DNA of 64,000 nt, from positions 248,001 to 312,000 of the forward strand of contig JAHFPV010000001.1 of the NCBI GenBank assembly GCA_023266575.1. Reading direction: 5' to 3'. The position numbers and the translations under genes are program-made. Source of the stretch: Sphingobium sp. Lineage in GTDB: Bacteria > Pseudomonadota > Alphaproteobacteria > Sphingomonadales > Sphingomonadaceae. The notes below the pieces were generated by a model. The model worked only from the letters and a program-made list of their open reading frames with translations, was not told the origin of the DNA and ran no database searches. Numbering within the stretch: the stretch's first letter is position 1; each line of letters starts with the position of its first letter. Below are positions 44,520 through 52,972 of this stretch, one piece after another.

Positions 44520-45611
44520 TTATTTGCAGCGGCATGCCCGGCGCGTTGGTTTGCGATAGCCGACGCGCTGGGTGACGTAGGTCGTCGTCGTTGTCGTGGT
44601 GACCGCAGGCTCGATCGTAACGGTGGTCACGATCGGTGCCGGGTAATAATAGCCGCCCGATATATAGCCGCCACCACCATGGGTGGTGACATGCGCTGGT
44701 CCCTGCGCCCAGTGGGGCTGGCCTGCATAGGCTGGCGCATCATAATCCACGCCCGCGCCGCGCACTTCGCCCTCGAACCGGCCTTCATAGGTGCCACTGG
44801 TGCGCCTGCCATCGGCGGTCGTCCAGGTGCCGGTCCAGCGGCCTTCATAATCATTCTGGGTGGTCACGCTGTCGTCGGCATAGCCATAGCCATAATCATA
44901 GCCCGCACCTGGACGACGCGGCGGCGGCGCAGCACCGCGGCGGGGGGCATCCTCCGCCTTGTCGATCACCGCGCCAGCGATCGCGCCAACGCCCGCACCG
45001 ATCAGCGTGCCTGCGGTGCGATTGCCGCGCCCGGCGATGCGGTTGCCCGCAACGCCGCCGACCACTGCGCCGATGGCCGCGCCGCCAAGGCCGTTGTCGG
45101 GCCGCCGATACGCATCACGATCATAATAATAGCCATCGTCGCCATAGCCGCCCTCATACCGGTCCCACGCGACGTTGCTGCGGCTGTCATAGACCCGGCC
45201 ATAACGGTCGGTCATCACCGCATCGTCATAATAGCGCGACCAGCCATAGCCAGCGGCAGGGGCGGGCAGGCCATAGGCGCCGTAATTGCCGATATAATAA
45301 GAAGGGCTGATCCAGTAGCGCGGCAGGACATAGCCATAGACCGGGCGCTGATAGCCGTTCCAGCCACCCGGCGCGCGCCAGCCAGCATACCAGCGACCAT
45401 TCTGGCGCGGACCCCAGCGATGCCCGCCATTCCAGTTCATCCCCGGTCGGGGTGCATGGGTCATCGGCCGACCGCCGCCTTTCCATCCGCCGCCCGACCA
45501 GCCACCAGTCGTGCCGTGGCCCATGGCCGGGCCGCTGCCCGCCAGTGCCGGGCTAACTGCGCCCGCCAGCGCAATGCTCGCGCCCAGAAGGAGAAGGCCG
45601 GATGTCCGCAT
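44520..45611 (-). CDS. Exported RcnB-like protein with glycine zipper
   Basis: The 363-residue protein has a signal peptide (cut after SPALA, about residue 24), a Gly/Trp-rich stretch, and an RcnB-like domain (YVLPRYWISPSYYIGNYGAYGLPAPAAGYGWSRYYDD, about 95-135) as in the periplasmic nickel/cobalt-efflux accessory RcnB. A glycine-zipper (about 175-215, GAAIGAVVGGVAGNRIAG) then suggests membrane insertion. The C-terminal half is Tyr/Gly/Thr-rich with a TTTTTT run. It is over three times RcnB length, so metal-related function is uncertain; an envelope structural role is possible. Confidence 0.75.
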   Translation of the reverse strand: MRTSGLLLLGASIALAGAVSPALAGSGPAMGHGTTGGWSGGGWKGGGRPMTHAPRPGMNWNGGHRWGPRQNGRWYAGWRAPGGWNGYQRPVYGYVLPRYWISPSYYIGNYGAYGLPAPAAGYGWSRYYDDAVMTDRYGRVYDSRSNVAWDRYEGGYGDDGYYYDRDAYRRPDNGLGGAAIGAVVGGVAGNRIAGRGNRTAGTLIGAGVGAIAGAVIDKAEDAPRRGAAPPPRRPGAGYDYGYGYADDSVTTQNDYEGRWTGTWTTADGRRTSGTYEGRFEGEVRGAGVDYDAPAYAGQPHWAQGPAHVTTHGGGGYISGGYYYPAPIVTTVTIEPAVTTTTTTTYVTQRVGYRKPTRRACRCK

Positions 45612-45662
45612 GGTTAACGCTCCCTGTTTTCCCGCGGCGGGAAAGCGCCAGGCGGGTCAAAA

Positions 45663-45682
45663 TGCTAACGCTCTGTTTAGCA
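45663..45682. promoter_or_regulatory. Inverted repeat upstream of RcnB-like gene
   Basis: TGCTAA (45663-45668) and TTAGCA (45677-45682) form an inverted repeat with an 8-bp spacer, 52 bp before the start codon of the minus-strand RcnB-like gene. It has the shape of a dimer-binding operator. No matching regulator is recognised. Confidence 0.35.
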
Positions 45683-45776
45683 TGGCGATCCGCGCCTATC
45701 CATGAGTCGGAGGGTTAAATCCTGTCCCGAAACGGGGCGGAAATGCGCGACTGTAGCGGGAAAGAGGGTTAACGCA

Positions 45777-46262
45777 TCAGCCGATCCGCGTCGCAATCCG
45801 CGCGACCAGAGCCCCCAGCCCCTGCGCATCATCCGAGTCGAAGCGGGCGGCAATCGGACTGTCGAGATCCAGCACGCCGATCACTTGGCCATCGACCATG
45901 ACCGGCACGACGATTTCCGACGCGCTGGCTGCATCGCAGGCGATGTGCCCCGGAAAGGCATGGACATCAGCCACCAGTTGCGTCTCGCCCGTCGCTGCTG
46001 CCGTGCCGCATACCCCGCGCCCCAGCGGAATGCGGATGCAGGCGGGTTTGCCCTGAAACGGCCCCAGCACCAATTCGCCCCCGACCATGCGATAAAAGCC
46101 CGCCCAGTTGAGGTCGGGCAAATATTGCCAGATCAGCGCGGCGACATTGGCCATGTTGGCGACCTGATCCGGCTCGTCGCGCGTCAGCGCATCGGCGGCG
46201 AAAAGCAGGTCGGCGTAAAGCGTCGCCTTGTCGGCGGTATCGGTGGGAGCAAAGTCGAACAT
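45777..46262 (-). CDS. msrC: Free methionine-(R)-sulfoxide reductase (GAF domain)
   Basis: The 161-residue single GAF-domain protein has the fRMsr signature: LNWAGFYRM, LGPFQGKPACIRIPLGRGVCGTA and DVHAFPGHIACDAASASEIVVP. The Cys residues in these segments (PACI, GVCG, IACD) are the redox cysteines. It reduces free methionine-R-sulfoxide with thioredoxin, so trxB in this window is a logical electron source. Length is typical. Confidence 0.93.
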   Translation of the reverse strand: MFDFAPTDTADKATLYADLLFAADALTRDEPDQVANMANVAALIWQYLPDLNWAGFYRMVGGELVLGPFQGKPACIRIPLGRGVCGTAAATGETQLVADVHAFPGHIACDAASASEIVVPVMVDGQVIGVLDLDSPIAARFDSDDAQGLGALVARIATRIG

Positions 46263-46366
46263 GGGGCGGATATAGGCGCGGTAGCGGGGCAGGGCCAGAG
46301 GGTGGCAAGAAAGCGTTAACCAAATAAGTCTATCCCGATCGAAAGCCTGTCATTTCGAGGGTGACG

Positions 46367-47638
46367 ATGTTCGTAGAAACCGCGCGAAACCTGTCCGACC
46401 TGCGTGGTAGTGCTCGCGCCATCGATGTGTCGATCGTCATGCCCTGCCTCGATGAGGCGATCAGCCTGCCCCATTGCATCGCCAACGCCCGCCGAGCGCT
46501 GGACCTGATCGAGGCGCAGCATGGCCTGTTCGGCGAAATCGTGATTGCGGACAATGGCTCCACTGACGGTAGCCAGCGGTTGGCGACCGATATGGGCGCG
46601 CGCGTCGTGGCCGTTGACCGGCGCGGCTATGGCGCAGCGCTGATCGGTGGCTGCGAGGGTGCCTGGGGGCGCTATTTGCTGATGGGCGATGCCGATGGCA
46701 GCTATGACTTCACCGATGGGGTGGCGATGATCGGCGCGCTGATGGGCGGCGCTGACCTGTGCATGGGATCGCGTTTCCAGGGCGGGATTGCGCCGGGTGC
46801 GATGCCGTGGAAAAACCGCTATATCGGCAATCCGGTGCTGACCGGGATCCTCAATCTCTTCTTCCGATCCGGCATAGACGATGCCCATTGCGGCCTTCGC
46901 GCGATCACCAAGGACGGCTTCATGACGCTCGGCCTGTCGGGCAGCGGCATGGAATTTGCCAGTGAAATGGTCATCAAGGCCAGTCTGCGCGACTTCACCA
47001 TTGCCCAGGTTCCCGCCACCCTGTCGGTCGACCTGCGCGATCGCGCCCCGCACCTGCGCCCCTGGCGCGATGGCTGGCGGCATCTGCGCTATCTGCTGAT
47101 GCTCAGCCCGACCTGGGTGTTCGGGGTGCCGGCCGCGCTGGCCATGGGGCTTTCGGCGCTGGTCCTGATGGTGGCGATCGGCTTCTGGCTTGGCATTTTT
47201 CAGGGTGAGACCCCGTTCGGTGTCAGTTGGTCGATCGCCAGCGGCTTCATCTTCACCACTGGCCATCTCGCTTTGTTGATGGCCGTGGCCAGCCACCTCC
47301 ATGGCGTCACCAAGGGCTATCGCCGCCTGCGCCCTGCTGTCAGTCGGCTGGGATCGTTGCTCCATCTGGAGGGGATGCTGGCGCTGGGGTTGGCCCAGAT
47401 CGCAGCGTCGCTTGCTATTTTTGCTGCGACCGCCTGGTACTGGTCGAATCATGGTTTCGTCGCATTGCCCAACCCGCTTCCGCTCGTGCTGGCGGGGATA
47501 TTGGGCGCGACTGGCGCACAGACCATATTCGGGGGCTTTCTGCTTGCGATCATGGTTGGTCACGATGCGCGATTTGTTGCGACGGATCACGCGCCTGCAG
47601 CAACGGTCTCGCTACATAACGCCCGGATGGCGGCATGA
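46367..47638 (+). CDS. Family 2 glycosyltransferase with C-terminal membrane domain
   Basis: The 423-residue protein has a GT-A domain of dolichyl-phosphate-mannose synthase type: VSIVMPCLDEAISLP, IADNGSTDGS, LMGDADGSYDF and GSRFQGGIAPGAMPWKNR. Four to five transmembrane helices follow from about residue 240. Such enzymes put a sugar on undecaprenyl phosphate. GAGG lies 6 nt before ATG 46367 (GTG 46361 is possible). ATGA overlap with the next gene, a GtrA-like protein, which is the usual partner. Confidence 0.92.
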   Translation: MFVETARNLSDLRGSARAIDVSIVMPCLDEAISLPHCIANARRALDLIEAQHGLFGEIVIADNGSTDGSQRLATDMGARVVAVDRRGYGAALIGGCEGAWGRYLLMGDADGSYDFTDGVAMIGALMGGADLCMGSRFQGGIAPGAMPWKNRYIGNPVLTGILNLFFRSGIDDAHCGLRAITKDGFMTLGLSGSGMEFASEMVIKASLRDFTIAQVPATLSVDLRDRAPHLRPWRDGWRHLRYLLMLSPTWVFGVPAALAMGLSALVLMVAIGFWLGIFQGETPFGVSWSIASGFIFTTGHLALLMAVASHLHGVTKGYRRLRPAVSRLGSLLHLEGMLALGLAQIAASLAIFAATAWYWSNHGFVALPNPLPLVLAGILGATGAQTIFGGFLLAIMVGHDARFVATDHAPAATVSLHNARMAA

Positions 47639-48042
47639 ATAGCGCGTTCCTCCGGCGCGGTCCGCGCTACATCATCATATCGTTATTCTGTATGGCGCTG
47701 AGCAATCTGATCCTGATCGGTATCGACCGTGCAGGACTATCTTATACCATCGGGGTGCTCAGCAGCGCGGCTATCCTCATTCCAGTGGGCTTCCTGTTGC
47801 AGGCGCGATTGACCTTCGCGACGTCCTGGTCATGGGATGCCTTTTGCAGATACGCCTTCGCCTTGCTGCTTAATATTCCATTGTCCTGGATTGCGTTGTT
47901 CCTGATCCACGACCTGGGCCGCATCGACATGCTCTGGGCGGCCCCCGCAGCCACCATCCTGCTATTTTTCTGGACATATTTGGTTAGCCACTGGGCATTG
48001 ATTGCCCGTCCATCGACATCGCCTGAAGGGATACTTCCATGA
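47635..48042 (+). CDS. GtrA-like membrane protein
   Basis: The 135-residue protein has four transmembrane helices and the GtrA family pattern (N-terminal RYIIISLFCMALSN, then LTFATSWSWDAFCRY, matching the family's R/F-rich loop). GtrA-like proteins are thought to flip undecaprenyl-phosphate-linked sugars made by the adjacent GT2 enzyme. It is coupled by ATGA overlaps to both neighbours. Confidence 0.85.
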   Translation: MNSAFLRRGPRYIIISLFCMALSNLILIGIDRAGLSYTIGVLSSAAILIPVGFLLQARLTFATSWSWDAFCRYAFALLLNIPLSWIALFLIHDLGRIDMLWAAPAATILLFFWTYLVSHWALIARPSTSPEGILP

Positions 48043-48884
48043 TTGCCAGCCATGATCTGCTTGCTGAATTTGTCGCCCGTTACCCTGCACAACCCGCCAC
48101 CGCGTTTTGGCGCGGGATCGAAATCGAACAGCTGGCACGCATTTTCGATTCCGCCGGCGTTGGGCTGGATCTTGGTTGCGGTGACGGCATCCTGACCGAC
48201 ATATTGTTCAAGCGCATAGGGATGACGCCGAATTTGATCGGTGTTGATATCGATCCGCTCGAAACCGAAGCAGCGGCTTCCTATGCTTTCTATGACCGTA
48301 TCCATACCTGCGCGGCGCAAGCGATCCCTGAACCGGACGCGAGTATCGACTATGTCATTTCCAACTCGGTTCTGGAACATATCCCTGACCTGGAAGGTGT
48401 GATCGCCGAAGTAGGTCGGGTTCTAAAGCCCGGTGGACGCTTTTACTTCACCGTCCCTGCGCCCGGCTTTCACCAAAATCTTCGTGGCAGCATTGTTCCG
48501 GGCATTTCGCGCGAACGCTATCTGGATGATCTCGACAAGCGGTTGGCGCATTTTCACTATCTGTCGGCGCTGGATTGGCATGATATGGCTGGCCGCCATG
48601 GTCTAGCGGTCGACAATGCGTCAGGATATCTCGACCAGACTGAAACCCGTCGCTGGGAAAATCTGTCGCGGGTGACAGGCGGCCTGCTCCATAGCCTCAG
48701 CTTTGGGCGGAGCCGTCCGATTGAAATCCAGCGCGCGCTCAAAATTCGCGATCTTCAAAACCGGATGGCTTTGCCGGCGTCGCTGGCATCGGGCATCGCG
48801 AAAATGATTGCGACAGATGGGGAGCCAGATCAGTCGAGCGCGCAGTCCTGCTTGCTGGTTGTGGGTCATCGACCGCGCGATTGA
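48039..48884 (+). CDS. Class I SAM-dependent methyltransferase
   Basis: The 281-residue product has motif I in GVGLDLGCGDGILTD, the acidic end of strand 2 in IGVDIDPLE and SNSVLEHIPDLEGVIAEVGRVLKPGG, a typical methyltransferase-11 domain. The C-terminal part is unassigned. Its place after a GT2/GtrA pair suggests sugar methylation or lipid-linked intermediate processing. Its 3' end overlaps by 19 bp the 3' end of the convergent GT4 gene. Confidence 0.9.
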   Translation: MIASHDLLAEFVARYPAQPATAFWRGIEIEQLARIFDSAGVGLDLGCGDGILTDILFKRIGMTPNLIGVDIDPLETEAAASYAFYDRIHTCAAQAIPEPDASIDYVISNSVLEHIPDLEGVIAEVGRVLKPGGRFYFTVPAPGFHQNLRGSIVPGISRERYLDDLDKRLAHFHYLSALDWHDMAGRHGLAVDNASGYLDQTETRRWENLSRVTGGLLHSLSFGRSRPIEIQRALKIRDLQNRMALPASLASGIAKMIATDGEPDQSSAQSCLLVVGHRPRD

Positions 48885-50032
48885 TCGCTATAGCTTGCCG
48901 CCACAGCTTTTATCGAACTTTCGACCGAAAGCCGCTCTGCATTGGCGGCGAACCATGCGGACACAGAATGGCGCGCGGCGTCGCCTTTGCTATGAATACG
49001 GAGGATCGCCGCCGCTAATGCTTCTGGCGTTGCTGGATCGGCGATACAGCCGTTGATCCCGTCCTCTACCAGCTCGACTGCCGCATTGTCCGCACCTACG
49101 ACGACGATCGCGGGCACGCCGCGCGTGGATGCTTCCACGACGACCAGCCCATAGCCTTCGCGTTCGGACGGCTGGACGATGCACAGCGCCTGACGCATCG
49201 CCTGGTCCAGCACGTCGGCGGTGACGAAGCCGGGCAGGGTGATGGTGTCGGCCATACCCAGCGCCGCGATCTGCGCCTCGACAGTCGCACGTTCCGGGCC
49301 GTTGCCGAACAGGATCGCGCGCAGGTCCGGCACGCTGCGACGTGCGATGGCCAGCGCATCGACCAGCAGCGACACACGCTTTTCGACGATCATCCGGCCG
49401 GCATAGACGACCGTAGGGGGCGTGCGTGCGGGCTGGCGCTGACCCTCCGGCAGGGCTTGAGCCAGGCCAGGCAGATAGGTGATGATCCCGCGCAGCCCCA
49501 GATCGCGCAGGCGCGTTTCATGCAGGCGACTGAACACCTGCGCGCGCTGCCGGACCTTTGCGCAAAGATGCTGAATGATCCAGCCGACCCAGCCCAACCG
49601 CCCCAGATAGTCGCGCCAATAGTCCCGGCTCCATATTTCGAACCAGTCGCAGACAATGCGATAGCGGCCGAAAGGCTGGGCTGCCCATGCCGCGAGCAAG
49701 GCGAAATAGGGGAAGGAGCAGAGATGGATGACGTCATAGCGTCGTCCATGCCGGATGAGATGGGCGAGCACGCCCAGGCCGAAACGCAGCGGCGGCGCGA
49801 TCCGTCTTTTGCCGTCGTTGTAGAGCGACATCCGCGGGGCGACGGCGATGACGTCTATGCCAGGCAGGTCAGGCTCTGCGTCGGCGTCCCACTGGGTCAT
49901 CGTCAAATAGGTGACCCGGTGGCCGTCCGCTGCCAGTCGCTCTGCCAGCGCCCGATACCAGCGTTCGGCTCCACCGATCGTCCAGGGGAACAGGCAATCA
50001 TAGACTATGCAGATATGGCGCGGCTCCTTCAT
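48866..50032 (-). CDS. Family 4 glycosyltransferase
   Basis: The 388-residue GT-B protein shows IVYDCLFPWTIGGAERWYRALAERL at its N-terminus and, in the donor domain, VVYAGRMIVEKRVSLLVDALA, LFGNGPER and the EREGYGLVVVEASTRGVPAI segment whose two Glu residues mark GT4. Start ATG 50032 overlaps the stop of the upstream membrane-protein gene (ATGA), so the pair is coupled. Sugar unknown. Confidence 0.92.
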   Translation of the reverse strand: MKEPRHICIVYDCLFPWTIGGAERWYRALAERLAADGHRVTYLTMTQWDADAEPDLPGIDVIAVAPRMSLYNDGKRRIAPPLRFGLGVLAHLIRHGRRYDVIHLCSFPYFALLAAWAAQPFGRYRIVCDWFEIWSRDYWRDYLGRLGWVGWIIQHLCAKVRQRAQVFSRLHETRLRDLGLRGIITYLPGLAQALPEGQRQPARTPPTVVYAGRMIVEKRVSLLVDALAIARRSVPDLRAILFGNGPERATVEAQIAALGMADTITLPGFVTADVLDQAMRQALCIVQPSEREGYGLVVVEASTRGVPAIVVVGADNAAVELVEDGINGCIADPATPEALAAAILRIHSKGDAARHSVSAWFAANAERLSVESSIKAVAASYSDQSRGR

Positions 50033-51762
50033 GGCCGTGGCGCTTTCGCTATAGCGCATTGGGCCTGCAACGCGCGGAAATGAGATTGATCGCCCGGCTG
50101 CGCGTCGATCATCTGCCGAATCGGCGCCAGCTTGTCCGCGCCGACGAAGGCAATGCTCCGCTTGCGACACAGGGCCACTATCTGCTCCAACGTCAGGCTG
50201 CCTGCCAACAGCCGGATGGGGCGGTTGGACAGGTCGGCCCGATTGAACACCAGATCGCTGCCGAAGGCGACGGCACCTTCATCCACCACCACAATATCCT
50301 CTGGCATCCGGTCGATTGCTGTGGATAGCTGCGCATAGGGCAGCGTCAGCCGCGCAGCCATCCAGCCGTGCAGCGGCAGCAGCAACAGGAAGGTCGCGGC
50401 ATTGCTCCAGACCCACAACCGTGGCCCCGGCCAGCGCCCTTGCAGGCTATGCCAACCCTGTGCGCCCAGCAGGCACAGGCTGCCGATGACACCGTGAAGG
50501 TAGCGATAGCCCCAGCCATGACCTTGAAAGGCCAGCAGCAAGCCGATCACGCCGATATGCAGCAATATTCCCGCCAGCAGCGGCCGCACCAGTGGCGCGC
50601 GCCAGGCAAGGCCAATGCCAGCCGCAGTCAGCGGAAGCGCCAGCAGATGCTGCCAGGCGACGAAGCGCAACAGGTTCATCGCCATCAGCCAAAGGCTGAC
50701 CGGCCCAAGATCGCGCAGCATGGCGAGGATGCGGTCGACATAGCCCAGCCGGTCGCCGGTTGCGGATATCACCTGCATCGGCCCGCCCGCCCATGTCGCG
50801 GCAAGGTGCGGCCAGCTGAGCCAGAACAGGCCGATCGTCAGATAGGCTGCGCCATAGCTCAGCGCTGGACGCCAGCGGCGCTGCGCGACCAAGGCGATCA
50901 GGAACGGCAACACGAACAATGGGTGAAAGAGCGGCTGGTGCAGCCCTGTCGCGAGAAAGCCGATAAGGACCGCGCCCGCATGGTTCCACGCCCCGCCGCG
51001 CAGGAACAGTAGTAGCCAGACGAGATTGAGCGCCAGATGCGCCGCCATGGCGTGTGCGGTCATGCCCTGAATGACGACCTGTGACGATCCGGCGTAGAGC
51101 AGCAACGCAACCCCGCGCGCACCTGCATCGTTGGGCCACAGTCGCACCGCGATCCGCCAGAGTGCCAGAGCGCCGATTGCGGTGAACAGCGGACTGGTAA
51201 TCCCCTCATCGCCCAATGTCGCCAGCAAGGCGCGCGCCGCCGCGTTGACCGGCAGATATGCCGACACCCACGCCTGCCGGTCGGCGATCGGGAGGATGAA
51301 AAACTGGTTGAGCGCATCGGCCATTGGCCGCCAGTCGGGCGCAATCGGCCAGTTGAGTCGCCCGGCGGCAAAGATGGTCGCGTCGAAATGCGCCATCTGT
51401 TCGTCGCGGGTCAGGTCATGGCCTGCCAGCAGCCAGTGTTGTCCCGCCCGGCAGACCAGCAGCAGCCCCAGCGCGATCAGCCATGGCTGCTGCGCTAGTG
51501 CCGCCGTCCAGGCCGACCGCGAAGCCTGACCGGGCACCAGCCCGAAACGGAGCAAGAGCGCGACGGCGAGTGTTACGACCAGATCCTGCCGCACGAACAG
51601 GAAGGCACTGAACTGCCTTTTGTCATGCACCGGATCGATCAGCACACCGACCATGGCGATCGCGAGCAGCAGGCCAAGCCCAACCGGCAGCCACAGCGCT
51701 GCTCGCCGCGTCCAGTGCGCTACCGCTGCATCCCCAACCCGGTCATTGCCCCCCAAGGCCAT
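50029..51762 (-). CDS. Large polytopic membrane protein, GT-C-like (paralogue 2)
   Basis: The 577-residue protein has about eleven membrane helices and a soluble C-terminal region. It parallels the product at 35117-36859: RLNWPIAPDWRPMADALNQF, YLPVNAAARALLATLGD, SSQVVIQGMTAHAMAAHLAL and the C-terminal GSLTLEQIVALCRKRSIAFV all have counterparts there. Both sit beside glycosyltransferases, supporting a GT-C-like or polymer-modifying role; catalysis is unproven. ATG 51762 begins one base after the ArfB stop. Confidence 0.75.
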   Translation of the reverse strand: MALGGNDRVGDAAVAHWTRRAALWLPVGLGLLLAIAMVGVLIDPVHDKRQFSAFLFVRQDLVVTLAVALLLRFGLVPGQASRSAWTAALAQQPWLIALGLLLVCRAGQHWLLAGHDLTRDEQMAHFDATIFAAGRLNWPIAPDWRPMADALNQFFILPIADRQAWVSAYLPVNAAARALLATLGDEGITSPLFTAIGALALWRIAVRLWPNDAGARGVALLLYAGSSQVVIQGMTAHAMAAHLALNLVWLLLFLRGGAWNHAGAVLIGFLATGLHQPLFHPLFVLPFLIALVAQRRWRPALSYGAAYLTIGLFWLSWPHLAATWAGGPMQVISATGDRLGYVDRILAMLRDLGPVSLWLMAMNLLRFVAWQHLLALPLTAAGIGLAWRAPLVRPLLAGILLHIGVIGLLLAFQGHGWGYRYLHGVIGSLCLLGAQGWHSLQGRWPGPRLWVWSNAATFLLLLPLHGWMAARLTLPYAQLSTAIDRMPEDIVVVDEGAVAFGSDLVFNRADLSNRPIRLLAGSLTLEQIVALCRKRSIAFVGADKLAPIRQMIDAQPGDQSHFRALQAQCAIAKAPRP

Positions 51763-51763
51763 C

Positions 51764-52189
51764 TTACTCCACCCGCACCTTGCCGCGCCCCTGCTTGACG
51801 GTCGCGCGTTTCACCTTGCCCTCTACCCGGCGCTTTTGCGAGGCTTTGGTGGGTTTGGTCGGGCGGCGTTTTTTGGGGACGATGGTGGCTTCGCGGATCA
51901 GGGCGATCAGCCGGTCGCGGACATCCTGCCGGTTGAGCAGTTGCGACCGCGCGCCTTCGCTGCGCAGGATCAGTATGCCCTCGCGCGTCATCCGCGATCC
52001 CGCCAAGTCCGCCAGCCGATTTTTCACCGCGTCGGGCAGGCCGGGCGAGTTTGCCACGTCGAAGCGCAGCAATACCGCGCTGTCGGTGGTGTTGACATGC
52101 TGCCCGCCCGGACCCGACGCGCGGGTATAGGTTTCGACAATCTCGTCGCTATCGATGGCGATCGAGCGGGTGATGGCGATGGCGACCAT
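51764..52189 (-). CDS. arfB: Alternative ribosome-rescue factor, peptidyl-tRNA hydrolase
   Basis: The 141-residue protein has the class I release-factor signature ASGPGGQHVNTTDSAV with the catalytic GGQ (residues about 27-29), and a Lys/Arg-rich C-terminal tail (KKRRPTKPTKASQKRR) that threads the empty mRNA channel. It releases peptides from ribosomes stalled without a stop codon. Length matches ArfB/YaeJ. It begins 30 bp after the pseudouridine synthase gene's stop. Confidence 0.96.
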   Translation of the reverse strand: MVAIAITRSIAIDSDEIVETYTRASGPGGQHVNTTDSAVLLRFDVANSPGLPDAVKNRLADLAGSRMTREGILILRSEGARSQLLNRQDVRDRLIALIREATIVPKKRRPTKPTKASQKRRVEGKVKRATVKQGRGKVRVE

Positions 52190-52219
52190 GGCGCAATTGT
52201 ATCCGCTCGACCGCGCCGG

Positions 52220-52936
52220 TCAAAGCCCGGCTTCATCCAGCAGCGCTTGCCCGAATCCGGCGTCGGCAAAGGTGGCGGGCAGGGGAGCGGTCGCCTCCGC
52301 CGCTGGCTTGTCGCCGCGCGGGATGCTCAGGAACCGGCTGTGCAACAGCATCGGCACGCCCCCTTCGCCATAGACCGGATCGCCGACGATGCCGAAGCCG
52401 AGGCCATGCAGCGCATGGACGCGAATCTGGTGGGTGCGGCCGGTCTGGGGCGTGAAGGCGATCAATGCACGGCCGTCCTTCTCCGCAACCTTGCGCCAAT
52501 GGGTGACGGCGACCTTGCCCGCCTTGGCCGGGATCATGCGCCAGCCTTCGCTCGCGCTGCTGATCTTGGAGAGGGACAGTTCGATCGTGCCGCTTTCTTC
52601 GGCGGGGATGCCATCAACGACCGCGACATAGCGTTTGGCGACCGTCCCGGCCTCGAACGCGCCGGCGAAACGCTTGTGCGCCTTGGGATTGCGGGCGAGG
52701 AGCAGGCAGCCGCTGGTGTCGCGGTCCAGCCGGTGGACCGGCAGCGGCCAGCGGGCAAAGCCGAAGGTCAGCGATTGCAGGTGATTTTCGAGCGCGATCG
52801 ATCCGTCACGCGGGGCATCGACCGGCAGGCCGGCTGGCTTGTCGAGAATGATGGCCTCGCCATCGATGAAGAGAACATGGTCGGTAAGCAGGGCCAAGGG
52901 ATAGGGGTCCGATCGGGAAACAGGGCAGGGGCGCAT
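52220..52936 (-). CDS. RNA pseudouridine synthase, RluA family
   Basis: The 238-residue protein has the catalytic motif PVHRLDRDTSGCLLLAR with the active-site Asp of RLDRDTSG, preceded by ILDKPAGLPVD and followed by TGRTHQIRVHALHGLGF. It isomerises uridine in rRNA or tRNA. There is no S4 domain at the N-terminus. The target position cannot be told from sequence. Divergent from an acyltransferase with 36 bp between starts. Confidence 0.93.
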   Translation of the reverse strand: MRPCPVSRSDPYPLALLTDHVLFIDGEAIILDKPAGLPVDAPRDGSIALENHLQSLTFGFARWPLPVHRLDRDTSGCLLLARNPKAHKRFAGAFEAGTVAKRYVAVVDGIPAEESGTIELSLSKISSASEGWRMIPAKAGKVAVTHWRKVAEKDGRALIAFTPQTGRTHQIRVHALHGLGFGIVGDPVYGEGGVPMLLHSRFLSIPRGDKPAAEATAPLPATFADAGFGQALLDEAGL

Positions 52937-52972
52937 TGACGCGCGCGTCCCGTCCTATAGGGCGTGGAGGCG

